From assembly GCF_026340095.1 (NCBI RefSeq), contig NZ_JAPEPO010000002.1, positions 806,001 through 870,000 on the forward strand: 64,000 nt of DNA, given 5' to 3'. The DNA is from Streptomyces sp. NBC_01446. Its GTDB lineage: Bacteria; Actinomycetota; Actinomycetes; Streptomycetales; Streptomycetaceae. A program made the translations under genes and the position numbers. The stretch's first letter is position 1, and each line of letters opens with the position of its first letter. Of this stretch, positions 40,913 through 49,300 are shown piece after piece. A model generated the notes under the pieces. The model made no database searches and was not told where the DNA came from. It saw only the letters and a list, made by a program, of their open reading frames with translations.

Positions 40913-43900
40913 ATGACCATGGACACGACTCGGCCCGACGTGGCCGGCCCCACCACGACGGACTCCGGACAATGGGTCCGTACGAGTGAGCTGCGCCCGC
41001 TTCTCGCCACGATGAGGGCCCTGTGCGAAGGCGATTTCACCGCGCGCGCGGACGGTTCGCCGGAAGAGGGCGAAGCCGCCCCGAATGACCCGGTCGTCGC
41101 CGAGATGGGAGCGGTCCTCAACCAGATCATCGCGCGGAACGGTCACCTCGCCACGGAGCTCCAGCGCGTCCGGCACGAGATCATCCGGCGGGGCCGGCTG
41201 GACGAGCGCATCTCGGCGAGTCCCGGGGCGGGCACCTGGACGACGAACGTCGAGGCCGCCAACACGGCGATCGAAGCGCTGGTGGGCCCCGTCGCCAAGG
41301 CCACCCGGGTCCTCGACGCCGTAGCGGACGGCGATCTGACGCAGCACGTCGACCTGCACGACGGAAGCCGCCAGCTCCGCGGTGACCTGCGACGCCTGGG
41401 CATCGGTGTGAACCGCATGGTGGACCAGCTCTCGCTGTTCACCGGCGAGGTGACCCGAGTCGCCCGCGAGGTCGGCACCGAGGGGCGTCTGGGTGGCCGT
41501 GCGAAGGCACAGGGCCTGTCCGGAGACTGGCTCCATGTGACCGAGGCGGTCAACACGATGGCGTCGCGTCTGACGGCGCAGGTGCGGGACATCGCGGTCG
41601 TGACGACCGCGGTGGCACGCGGAGACCTGACGCAGCAGGTGACCGTCGAGGCCACCGGCGAGCTGCTGGAGCTGAAGCTCACCGTCAACACGATGGTGGA
41701 CCAGCTGCGGGCGTTCGCCGACGAGGTCACCAGGGTCGCCCGCGAGGTCGGCACCGAGGGCCAGCTCGGCGGGCGCGCCCAGGTCAGGGGCGTATCGGGG
41801 GTCTGGAAGGACCTCACCGACAACGTGAACTTCATGGCGTCGAACCTGACCTCCCAGGTCCGCAACATCGCCCAGGTCACCACCGCCGTCGCCAACGGCG
41901 ACCTGAGCCAGAAGATCACCGTGGACGCGCGCGGCGAGATCCTTCAGCTGAAGTCGACGATCAACACGATGGTCGACCAGCTGTCCGCCTTCGCCGACGA
42001 GGTCACCCGCGTCGCGCGCGAGGTCGGCACCGAAGGACAGCTGGGCGGCCGCGCCCAGGTCAGGGGTGTGTCCGGGGTCTGGAAGGACCTCACGGAGAGC
42101 GTCAACTTCATGGCCAACAACCTGACCTCCCAGGTCCGCAACATCGCCCAGGTCGCCACCGCCGTCGCCGAGGGCGACCTCGGGAAGACGATCACCGTGG
42201 AGGCCAAGGGAGAGATCCTTGAGCTGAAGTCGACGATCAACACGATGGTCGACCAGCTGTCCGCCTTCGCGGACGAGGTCACGCGTGTGGCCCGCGAGGT
42301 CGGCACCGAGGGCAACCTGGGCGGTCAGGCCCAGGTCAGGGGTGCATCCGGGGTCTGGAAGGACCTCACCGACAACGTGAACTTCATGGCGCTCAACCTG
42401 ACCTCCCAGGTCCGCAACATCGCCCAGGTCACCACCGCCGTCGCCAACGGCGACCTGTCCAAGAAGATCGACGTCGACGCACGCGGCGAGATCCTGGAGC
42501 TCAAGGACACCGTCAACACGATGGTCCAGCAGCTGAGGGCGTTCGCGGACGAGGTCACGCGTGTGGCCCGCGAGGTCGGCACCGAGGGACGGCTCGGCGG
42601 CCGCGCCCAGGTCCACGGCGCCTCCGGCGTCTGGGAGAACCTCACGGACAACGTCAACTTCATGGCCGACAACCTGACCTCCCAGGTCCGCAACATCGCC
42701 CAGGTCGCCACCGCCGTCGCGCGAGGCGACCTGTCGAAGAAGATCGACGTCGACGCGCGCGGCGAGATCCTGGAACTCAAGACCACGATCAACACGATGG
42801 TCGACACGCTGTCCGCGTTCGCCTCCGAGGTCACGCGTGTGGCCCGCGAGGTGGGCTCCGAGGGGCAACTGGGCGGCCAGGCCCGCGTGGAAGGCGTCTA
42901 CGGGACGTGGAAGCGCCTGACCACCAGCGTGAACGAGCTGGCCCTGAACCTCACCACCCAGGTGCGCGCGATCGCCGAGGTCGCCAGCGCCGTCACACAG
43001 GGCGACATGTCCGGCTCCATCTCGGTGGAGGCCCAGGGCGAGGTCGCCACCCTCAAGGACAACATCAACCTCATGGTGGCGAACCTCCGTGAGACGACCC
43101 GGGCCAAGGACTGGCTGGAGTCCAACCTGACCCGTATCGCCGGACTCATGCAGGGCCACCGCGACCTGGTCGAGGTCGCCGACCTGATCCTGCGCGAGCT
43201 GACCCCTCTGGTGAACGCCCAGTACGGTGCGTTCTTCCTGGCCCGGGCGGCTGCGGAACCGGGCGACGACCTGGAACTCCTGGCCGGTTACGGCACCGGC
43301 CAGGAAGAAGGCCACAGGCCACGCCCCCGGCTCAGCCTCGGCGCGCCCGGCTGGGGTCTCATCTCCCAGGCCGCCGCGGAGAAACGGCGCATCCTCGTCG
43401 ACGCGGTCCCCGCGGACTACATCACCATCAGCTCCGGCCTCGGCGCCGCGCCGCCGGCCAGCGTCGTCATCCTGCCGATCCTCTTCGAGGACCGGGTGCT
43501 CGGCGTCATCGAGCTCGCCTCGTTCAGCCGCTTCAGCGAGGTACACCTCGCCTTCGTCGACCAGTTCGTGAACACCATCGGTGTCTCCATCAACACCATC
43601 ATCGCCAACTCCCGTACCGAGTCGCTTCTCTCGGAATCGCAACGCCTCACCGCCGAACTGCGCCAGCGCTCCGACGAGTTGCAGACCACGAACGCCGAAC
43701 TGGAGGAGAAGGCGGCGCTGCTCGCCACCTCCTCCCAGTACAAGTCCGAGTTCCTCGCGAACATGTCGCACGAGTTGCGTACGCCCCTCAACTCGCTCCT
43801 CGTACTGTCCCGGCTTCTCGCCGACAATCCCTCCGGCCGGCTCTCCGCGGAGGAGGTGGAGTTCGCAGTCACCATCCACCAGGCGGGCTCCGACCTGCTG

Positions 43901-45154
43901 CAACTGATCAACGACATCCTCGACCTGTCGAAGATCGAGGCGGGCCGGATGGATGTGCACCCCAAGACGCTGCCGCTGAACAAACTGCTCGACTACGTGC
44001 GGGCGACGTTCCAGCCGCTCTCCGGGGACCGGGGCCTGTCGTTCGACATCAAGGTCGGCGAGGACGTCCCCCTCGAGCTCTACTCCGACGAGCAGCGCCT
44101 CCAGCAGATCCTGCGCAACCTACTCTCGAACGCGGTGAAGTTCACCTCGTCCGGCGGGGTGGAACTGCTCGTCGAGCGCGCGACGCCCGCGGACTTCGAG
44201 GAGGAGACACTGCGCGACGCGGACGAAATCATCGCCCTCTCTGTCAAGGACACCGGAATCGGCATCCAGCCGGAGATGCTCAGCGGGATCTTCGAGGCGT
44301 TCCAGCAGTCCGACGGCGCCACCAACCGCAAGTACGGAGGCACCGGTCTCGGCCTCTCCATCAGCCGTGACATGGCGGCCCTGCTCGGTGGCAGGATCAC
44401 GGCCGAGAGCGAGCCGGACGTCGGCTCGACCTTCACCCTCTACGTCCCTGTGCACTACACATCCCCCGCTGTGGAACCGCTCCCCACGGCCGGCGAAGTG
44501 CAGGCCATCTCCGGGCCGGGCTCACCGGCCCGCCGGCCCACGGCCCGCGCAGGAGCCCCCGCGGAGATCGACGTGTTCACCGACCCGGTGTCCGTGCCCC
44601 GCACGGGAACCACCCGTGCCGCCGAGGACCTCGCCGCGCTCGACGTCGTGGACGAACCGTCCACCTGGCCGGAGACGACCCGGCTCAAGGAGTGGCTGAC
44701 CGGCGGCGCCGCCGGGGTACTGGCCAACCGCCGCATCCTGATCGTCGACGACGACATCCGGAACGTGTTCGCGCTGACCCATGTGCTGGGCCGCGTCGGA
44801 ATCACCGTCAAGTACGCCGAGAACGGCCGCGAGGGCCTCGAGGTCCTCGACCGGACACCGGATGTGTCTCTGGTGCTGATGGACATCATGATGCCGGAAA
44901 TGGATGGCTACGAGATGATCGCTGCGATGCGGCGCACACCTCGCTTCGCGAACCTGCCGGTCATCGCACTCACTGCCAAGGCGATGCCGGGCGACCGCGA
45001 AAAGGCGATCGAGAGCGGTGCCAACGACTACATCCCCAAGCCGGTGGACGTCGACAGGCTGCTGTCGGTGATCTGCAGGCTGCTCGACCCGCACACCCGC
45101 TCGGAAGCGCCTCCGGACGCGTCCGGCGACGACACCCCGGGGCGGACGCTGTGA
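40913..45154 (+). CDS. Hybrid histidine kinase with six HAMP repeats, GAF and receiver domain
   Basis: A 1413-aa soluble sensor kinase with no membrane segment. Residues about 165-717 are six tandem 92-residue HAMP-like units (FADEVTRVAREVGTEG ... NLTSQVRNIAQV), as in fungal group III kinases (Nik1/Os-1). Residues about 745-905 are a GAF domain, then a coiled coil (LRQRSDELQTTNAELEEKAA). The H-box is FLANMSHELRTPLNSL with His953, the ATPase N-box QILRNLLSNAVKF, and the G-boxes DTGIGIQ and GGTGLGLSISRDM. A receiver near 1280-1395 has Asp1324 in LVLMDIMMPEMDG. GTGA overlap couples it to the next response regulator. ATG 40919 is an alternative start. The fungal type senses osmotic stress; the input here is unknown. 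Confidence 0.93.
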   Translation: MTMDTTRPDVAGPTTTDSGQWVRTSELRPLLATMRALCEGDFTARADGSPEEGEAAPNDPVVAEMGAVLNQIIARNGHLATELQRVRHEIIRRGRLDERISASPGAGTWTTNVEAANTAIEALVGPVAKATRVLDAVADGDLTQHVDLHDGSRQLRGDLRRLGIGVNRMVDQLSLFTGEVTRVAREVGTEGRLGGRAKAQGLSGDWLHVTEAVNTMASRLTAQVRDIAVVTTAVARGDLTQQVTVEATGELLELKLTVNTMVDQLRAFADEVTRVAREVGTEGQLGGRAQVRGVSGVWKDLTDNVNFMASNLTSQVRNIAQVTTAVANGDLSQKITVDARGEILQLKSTINTMVDQLSAFADEVTRVAREVGTEGQLGGRAQVRGVSGVWKDLTESVNFMANNLTSQVRNIAQVATAVAEGDLGKTITVEAKGEILELKSTINTMVDQLSAFADEVTRVAREVGTEGNLGGQAQVRGASGVWKDLTDNVNFMALNLTSQVRNIAQVTTAVANGDLSKKIDVDARGEILELKDTVNTMVQQLRAFADEVTRVAREVGTEGRLGGRAQVHGASGVWENLTDNVNFMADNLTSQVRNIAQVATAVARGDLSKKIDVDARGEILELKTTINTMVDTLSAFASEVTRVAREVGSEGQLGGQARVEGVYGTWKRLTTSVNELALNLTTQVRAIAEVASAVTQGDMSGSISVEAQGEVATLKDNINLMVANLRETTRAKDWLESNLTRIAGLMQGHRDLVEVADLILRELTPLVNAQYGAFFLARAAAEPGDDLELLAGYGTGQEEGHRPRPRLSLGAPGWGLISQAAAEKRRILVDAVPADYITISSGLGAAPPASVVILPILFEDRVLGVIELASFSRFSEVHLAFVDQFVNTIGVSINTIIANSRTESLLSESQRLTAELRQRSDELQTTNAELEEKAALLATSSQYKSEFLANMSHELRTPLNSLLVLSRLLADNPSGRLSAEEVEFAVTIHQAGSDLLQLINDILDLSKIEAGRMDVHPKTLPLNKLLDYVRATFQPLSGDRGLSFDIKVGEDVPLELYSDEQRLQQILRNLLSNAVKFTSSGGVELLVERATPADFEEETLRDADEIIALSVKDTGIGIQPEMLSGIFEAFQQSDGATNRKYGGTGLGLSISRDMAALLGGRITAESEPDVGSTFTLYVPVHYTSPAVEPLPTAGEVQAISGPGSPARRPTARAGAPAEIDVFTDPVSVPRTGTTRAAEDLAALDVVDEPSTWPETTRLKEWLTGGAAGVLANRRILIVDDDIRNVFALTHVLGRVGITVKYAENGREGLEVLDRTPDVSLVLMDIMMPEMDGYEMIAAMRRTPRFANLPVIALTAKAMPGDREKAIESGANDYIPKPVDVDRLLSVICRLLDPHTRSEAPPDASGDDTPGRTL
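41408..43063 (+). repeat. Six tandem 276-bp HAMP-coding repeats
   Basis: Units begin at 41408, 41684, 41960, 42236, 42512 and 42788, each exactly 276 bp (92 codons). The central units are close to identical over long runs at DNA level, while the first and last are more diverged. That pattern suggests recent unit duplication or gene conversion within the array. Confidence 0.9.
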
Positions 45155-45789
45155 CGGCGCCGCAGGGAGCGGCGGCGGACGCCTCCAGCATCCTCATCGT
45201 GGACGACATGGAGGAGAACCTGGTCGCCCTCGAAGCCGTGCTCGGCTCGCTCGCCCGCGTGGTCCGCGCCCGCTCGGGCGAGGCGGCGCTCAAGGCGATG
45301 CTGCGGCAGGAGTTCGCGGTCGCGCTCATCGACGTACTGATGCCGGGCATGAACGGCTTCGAGACCGCCGCCAACATCAAGGGCCTCGACCAGACCAAGG
45401 ACGTCCCGATCATCCTGCTGACCGGGGCGGCGGTCGACCCGAACTACGCCTACCGCGGCTACACCGTCGGCGCGGCGGACTTCCTGGTCAAACCGTTCGA
45501 TCCCTGGCTGTTGCGGACCAAGGTCAACGTCTTCCTGGAGCTGCACCGCAAGAACCGCCAACTTGCCGATCAGGCCGAACAGTTGACACGTCTCCTGGCG
45601 GTCGACGTGCCCACGGAACCCCCCGAGGAACAGCACCGCCTTGCCGACGTGGAACGTCAACTGGCCCAGGTGCAACGCCTGCTGCGCGAGAGGGAGGGTA
45701 CGGACGGACCCGATGCGGCGGGTCTCGCCGACCGGATCGCCGTACTGGAAAGGGCTGTCGGAAGGCTCCTGGAAGGCCAAGAACAGTAG
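45151..45789 (+). CDS. Response regulator with C-terminal coiled coil
   Basis: A 212-aa protein. The receiver domain occupies residues 14-135 with Asp61 in VALIDVLMPGMNGFETAA, acidic residues in ILIVDDMEEN, Thr in IILLTGAA, and Lys in DFLVKPFDPWLL. There is no DNA-binding output domain; the tail is a coiled coil (EEQHRLADVERQLAQVQRLL). GTG 45151 overlaps the kinase stop, so the two are co-produced and this is the natural phosphorelay partner. It may act by protein contact, possibly on the divergent SpoIIE-type phosphatase. Confidence 0.9.
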   Translation: MTAPQGAAADASSILIVDDMEENLVALEAVLGSLARVVRARSGEAALKAMLRQEFAVALIDVLMPGMNGFETAANIKGLDQTKDVPIILLTGAAVDPNYAYRGYTVGAADFLVKPFDPWLLRTKVNVFLELHRKNRQLADQAEQLTRLLAVDVPTEPPEEQHRLADVERQLAQVQRLLREREGTDGPDAAGLADRIAVLERAVGRLLEGQEQ

Positions 45790-45818
45790 GCGCACGCCCG
45801 GCGTGCCCTGCCGACCGC

Positions 45819-45834
45819 GCCCCCAGGCGGGGGC
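45819..45834. terminator. Terminator hairpin after the kinase/regulator operon
   Basis: GCCCCC (45819-45824) pairs with GGGGGC (45829-45834), loop AGGC, 29 nt after the regulator stop. A second dyad, GATCCG/CGGATC, lies near 45992-46013 before the convergent thioesterase gene end. Confidence 0.6.
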
Positions 45835-46014
45835 CGACGGCGTTCGATGATGGCACCCTCAGTCACGCCCCTACCCCCACGTGCTCGCGTCGGCACTCCG
45901 ACATCACGCCCGGCTCCCCTTGCCGGAAGCCCATCGAGGCACCCCGCACGAGCAAACCGTGACGGCCAGAGCATGTGATTCAGTTCACAACGTGGATCCG
46001 ATTCACCATACGGA

Positions 46015-46461
46015 TCACGCCGACGTCGGCGCTTGGTCGAGGGGGATGACGCGGGCCGTGGCACCGGCGGTGGCGATGACCACCCCGTCGGAGTCGGTGA
46101 GGCCGGCTTCCAAGAAGGCGATGTCCCCCGCCCGGTGCACCACTCGCCCCTTGCCGATGATCCGGCCCGGGCGGACGGGCCTCAGGAAACGCGTGTGGAG
46201 TTCCAGCGTGGACTGGAACTGGTCCGGTTCGAGCGTGGCCAGGAGTGCGGGACCGACGGTGTCGTAGAGCATGGCCGCGAGAAAGGCACCCAGCACGTTC
46301 CCGGCCGGATTGGTGAAGTCCTCGGTCGCGGTGAAGGCCAGCTCGACGGTGCCGTTGTCGCCGTCCGCGTCGAGGACCTCCAACCCCAGCGTGGCCGCCG
46401 CCCGCGGCAGCGGGGCGCGCCCCTCCACGGCATCCCAGAACGGCCCGGATCGCCCGGTCAT
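46015..46461 (-). CDS. PaaI-family hotdog-fold thioesterase
   Basis: A 148-aa cytoplasmic hotdog protein. TATEDFTNPAGNVLGAFLAA, with the N-P-x-G-x-x-x-G motif of PaaI-type acyl-CoA thioesterases, is near residues 44-63. LELHTRFLRPVRPGRIIGKG and IAFLEAGLTDSDGVVIATAG complete the fold. It probably hydrolyses an aromatic or medium-chain acyl-CoA. The substrate is unknown and it has no operon partner. Confidence 0.9.
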   Translation of the reverse strand: MTGRSGPFWDAVEGRAPLPRAAATLGLEVLDADGDNGTVELAFTATEDFTNPAGNVLGAFLAAMLYDTVGPALLATLEPDQFQSTLELHTRFLRPVRPGRIIGKGRVVHRAGDIAFLEAGLTDSDGVVIATAGATARVIPLDQAPTSA

Positions 46462-46540
46462 CGCACCCCTCCCAGGTCGAGAGTTGTGTCGGGATTTCTC
46501 CTGCCGTTCCCATTCCCCTTGTCCGCCTCCCCCGCTGGCC

Positions 46541-47179
46541 TCACGCCTGATCGTCCAGCAGGAAGGATCCGTACTGGGGCTTGCCTGCCCGTTCGTAGAC
46601 GCAGTATTGAACGCCGGCGCCGGTGGCGCCGGACTCGGTGAGCGTCCAGGCGACAGGGGCGGCGCCTTCGGCGAAGAGCCGCTTGCCGGTTCCGAGGACC
46701 ACGGGGTTGATGAGCAGCCGGTACTCGTCGACGAGGTCATGCTCCTGCAGGGTGCGAATGAGGTCGCTGCTGCCCTGCGTCATGATCACGCCGTCGACCT
46801 GTTCCTTGAGCTGTGCGACGGACTCCGCGGCCTCGCCCTTGAGGAGATGCGAGTTGTTCCACTCCAGGCTGCTGTCCAGGGTGCGCGAGGCGACGTACTT
46901 CGGCATCGCGTTCAGCTTCACGGCGATCGGGTCGTTCTCATCGGTCACGCGGGGCCAATGGGCGGCGAAGATGTCGTACGTCCTCCGGCCGAGGAGGAGA
47001 TGGTCGGCGGTCTGCTCGAAGACCCCCGTCATCAGGACCATGAAGTCCTCGTCGACATAAGGGACTTGCCAGCCGCCGTGCTCGAAGCCGGCGTCGACGT
47101 CCTCACCCGGACCGCCCGGAGCCTGCATGACGCCGTCCATGGTGATGAACGCGGTGACGATCAGTTTGCTGCTGCTCAT
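46541..47179 (-). CDS. RibD C-terminal/dihydrofolate reductase-like protein
   Basis: A 212-aa protein of the dihydrofolate-reductase family (RibD_C). It begins KLIVTAFITMDGVMQAPGGP and has LLLGRRTYDIFAAHW, GVIMTQGSSDLIRTLQEHDL and DEYRLLINPVVLGTGKRLF, all standard for the YwjB/YyaP-type branch common in Streptomyces. NADPH-linked reduction of an unknown substrate is likely; it is not the essential folate enzyme. Confidence 0.92.
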   Translation of the reverse strand: MSSSKLIVTAFITMDGVMQAPGGPGEDVDAGFEHGGWQVPYVDEDFMVLMTGVFEQTADHLLLGRRTYDIFAAHWPRVTDENDPIAVKLNAMPKYVASRTLDSSLEWNNSHLLKGEAAESVAQLKEQVDGVIMTQGSSDLIRTLQEHDLVDEYRLLINPVVLGTGKRLFAEGAAPVAWTLTESGATGAGVQYCVYERAGKPQYGSFLLDDQA

Positions 47180-47392
47180 GACGCTGCCTTCCCATGCGTG
47201 TGGTGATCAGTAGCGGTCGGCGGATAGGAGGTAGCCGTAATAGCCACCCAGGATGGGTCAACGAGGGTTGCCGAATTATTCGCGCTTCAGACAGGTAATG
47301 CATGCCACCCCCACCCCCGCAACGAGGCGGTCGGCCTTTCACCCGAGCGGCCGCCGGGCTCGTCGAACGGCGCCTGTGTCACACTCCGCCGC

Positions 47393-47833
47393 ATGACACA
47401 TGATCAGACCGGTGAGACGCTGAGCGTCGGGCAGCGCGACTCCGAGCTCAACGAGCGCTTGTCCCAGGGCTTGGACGAGGTCAACTTCCCTGCCACGGGA
47501 ACCACTGCCGCAGATCAGAGTTCGCTGTCGGTGAAGGTGGTCGACGACGCCGGTGAGCTGCTCGGGGGCCTTTCCGGCTGGACGTGGGGTGGGCTGCTCG
47601 GCATCGAGATGCTCTGGATCCGTGAGAAGAGCCGTAAGGACGGGTGGGGATCGAAGATCCTCCTGGCCGCGGAGGAGGAAGCGCGCCGACGAGGCTGCGA
47701 CCGCGCCTGCGTATCGTCCTTCACCTTCCAGGCACCGGAGTTCTACCAGCGCCACGGATATGTCGAGACCGGGCGGACCCTGGGAATCCCGGGCGGCGCC
47801 GAAGATGTCCACATGTTCAAGAAACTGGATTAG
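47393..47833 (+). CDS. GNAT-family N-acetyltransferase
   Basis: A 146-aa acetyltransferase. The acetyl-CoA region is IREKSRKDGWGSKILLAAEE (variant R/Q-x-x-G-x-G/A), followed by RRGCDRACVSSFTFQAPEFY and QRHGYVETGRTLGIPG, the typical F-Y-x-x-x-G-Y end of GNAT proteins. Acceptor unknown. It stands alone; the 200 nt after it show no gene that I can support. Confidence 0.88.
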   Translation: MTHDQTGETLSVGQRDSELNERLSQGLDEVNFPATGTTAADQSSLSVKVVDDAGELLGGLSGWTWGGLLGIEMLWIREKSRKDGWGSKILLAAEEEARRRGCDRACVSSFTFQAPEFYQRHGYVETGRTLGIPGGAEDVHMFKKLD

Positions 47834-48034
47834 GTCTCGAAGAACCGGAGGTCTCGGCGACGTCCACGAGATGTCGGCCGGCGGAGAGTCCTCACGGACC
47901 GCACCGGCGGCAACCGCCCCTTCCAACGGGCCGTCCACGTGGCGGCCCAGGCCGTCGCTCTATCCGCCTACAGCGAGGGGCGGCGGCGAGGAGCCGTCCT
48001 TCAACGGTCAGCTCCTCGCCGGTGCCACGTACGC

Positions 48035-48787
48035 TCAGGCAGGGAAGTTCATCAGGGCCACCGGCGCGGAGGTGGGTTTGGGCGATCCGCCCGCCGGTTC
48101 GACGGTGATGCCCATACCGGACGCCTGGTCGACGGGGCCGTCCAAGAGAACGGCCTGCGCCCGCGAGGCGGGGTCGAGCAGGCCGGCCGGACGCATCGTG
48201 TCGCCGTCGGCGAACCACAGTTGGTAGACCTTGCCGGACGGCGGCTTGGCCAGTCCGGACGACACGAACGCCGCCTTGTCACGGCTCTTGGAGACGACCA
48301 CCGTGGCGCTCGCACCGCCGCCGAGACGCGCGGTGCCGGCCTTGGCATCGGGAGCCCCCAGGACTGCCGCGAGCTCCGCCGACCGCCGTCGCTCCGCGCT
48401 CGCCTCGGCCCGCGCGTCCCGTGCCTCCTCGTGCTGCCACACCGCGACGCCGCCAAGACCGGCGGCGGCCACCAGGCACGCGGCGAGTGCCCAGCGCGAC
48501 GCGCGGCGGCCCCGCGCCGGGTTCCCGCCGCCCCGCGAGGGCTGCTTCGGGAGCGGCGACTCCTGGCGGACATTGGGGATCCGTCCCATCACCCGGGCCT
48601 TGAGCTCGGGCGGCAGGGTCTCACTGACGGCGAGCCCCAACCTGCCTGCTGTGGCCGCCAGTTCAGCGACTTCCTGGGTGCAGGCCTCGCAGGCCCCGAG
48701 GTGGCACTCGAACACGGCCCGCTCGTCCTCGGACAGCGCGTGGAGCACGTAGGCGCCGGTCAGCGTGTGGACATCGGCGTTCGTCAT
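48035..48787 (-). CDS. RskA-type zinc-finger anti-sigma factor
   Basis: A 250-aa membrane anti-sigma factor. The cytoplasmic zinc-binding anti-sigma domain has HTLTGAYVLHALSEDERAVF and the H-x-x-x-C-x-x-C in ECHLGACEACTQEV. A single transmembrane helix is WALAACLVAAAGLGGVAVWQ near residue 105. The extracytoplasmic domain is the RskA C-terminal type (VVVSKSRDKAAFVSSGLAKP, YQLWFADGDTMRPAG). The ATG overlaps the sigma gene stop (TGA/ATG at 48784-48787), so it is the cognate partner. With the sigma factor interrupted, it is now an orphan inhibitor. Confidence 0.92.
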   Translation of the reverse strand: MTNADVHTLTGAYVLHALSEDERAVFECHLGACEACTQEVAELAATAGRLGLAVSETLPPELKARVMGRIPNVRQESPLPKQPSRGGGNPARGRRASRWALAACLVAAAGLGGVAVWQHEEARDARAEASAERRRSAELAAVLGAPDAKAGTARLGGGASATVVVSKSRDKAAFVSSGLAKPPSGKVYQLWFADGDTMRPAGLLDPASRAQAVLLDGPVDQASGMGITVEPAGGSPKPTSAPVALMNFPA

Positions 48788-49125
48788 GCGTTCACCCCCA
48801 GGCAGTCGCGCAGGCGGATCAGACCGTCCCGCAGACGCGTCTTGACCGTACCGAGAGGCAGCGCGAGCAGCTCGGCCACTTCCCGGTACGTGAGTCCGCG
48901 GTAGTACGCCAGCGTCACCGACTGGCGCTGGAACTCCGTCAGGCCGCGCAGACAGCGGCGTACCTGTTCACGCTCGAGGCGGTGCTCCACCTGCTCGGTC
49001 ACCTCGTCGAACTCGGGGGTGCGGTCGAGGAAGGCGGCCTGCCGCTCCCTGGCGGCGGAGGCCTCAACCGATCGGACCCGATCGATGGCACGCCGGTGGG
49101 CGAGGGTGAGTACCCAGTTCGTGAC
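48784..49125 (-). pseudogene. sigK: SigK-type ECF sigma factor, 3' part (interrupted)
   Basis: Codons read VTNWVLTLAHRRAIDRVRSV (end of region 2 and linker) and, in region 4, LTEFQRQSVTLAYYRGLTYR followed by EVAELLALPLGTVKTRLRDG, ending CLGVNA. This is the C-terminal 113 residues of a SigK-like ECF sigma factor; the N-terminal 81 residues are at 50531-50773. The IS605/IS1341-type element sits between. Joining 50531 to 49125 restores one 194-aa frame (...YRPDRGT-VTNWVLTLAH...), the usual family length. No start lies in front of this part, so normal sigma factor is not made. Confidence 0.9.
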
Positions 49126-49300
49126 TCCTCCCCCTCATAATTGAGGGGGTTTCTCGCTACGCCGCTACGGCTTCGCGACGGACCAGCCCGGCCCGTAGAA
49201 CGTTGATGGCGCCCACGGTGTCCGCGTGCGCTGTGTGGCCGCACGAGACGCAGTGGAACTTTGCCTGTGTGGGCCGGTTCTCCGCGCTGGTGTGCCCGCA
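49126..49300 (-). ncRNA. Putative omega RNA (right-end RNA) of TnpB
   Basis: In IS605-family elements the guide RNA is made from the 3' end of tnpB through the right end and takes its guide from the flanking DNA. By that rule the scaffold covers the end of tnpB and the 49130-49149 hairpin, and the guide would be the sigK sequence starting GTCACGAACTGG at 49125. The extent is a guess; there is no expression evidence. Confidence 0.4.

Noticed and set aside
37860..40916. 1018-aa plus-strand ORF
   Set aside because: It is the shadow of the unknown 383-aa gene and the SpoIIE phosphatase on the minus strand; the peptide is Arg/Gly/Pro/His-rich nonsense.
40844..43960. 1038-aa minus-strand ORF with internal repeats
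   Set aside because: The repeats are the antisense of the HAMP array in the hybrid kinase.
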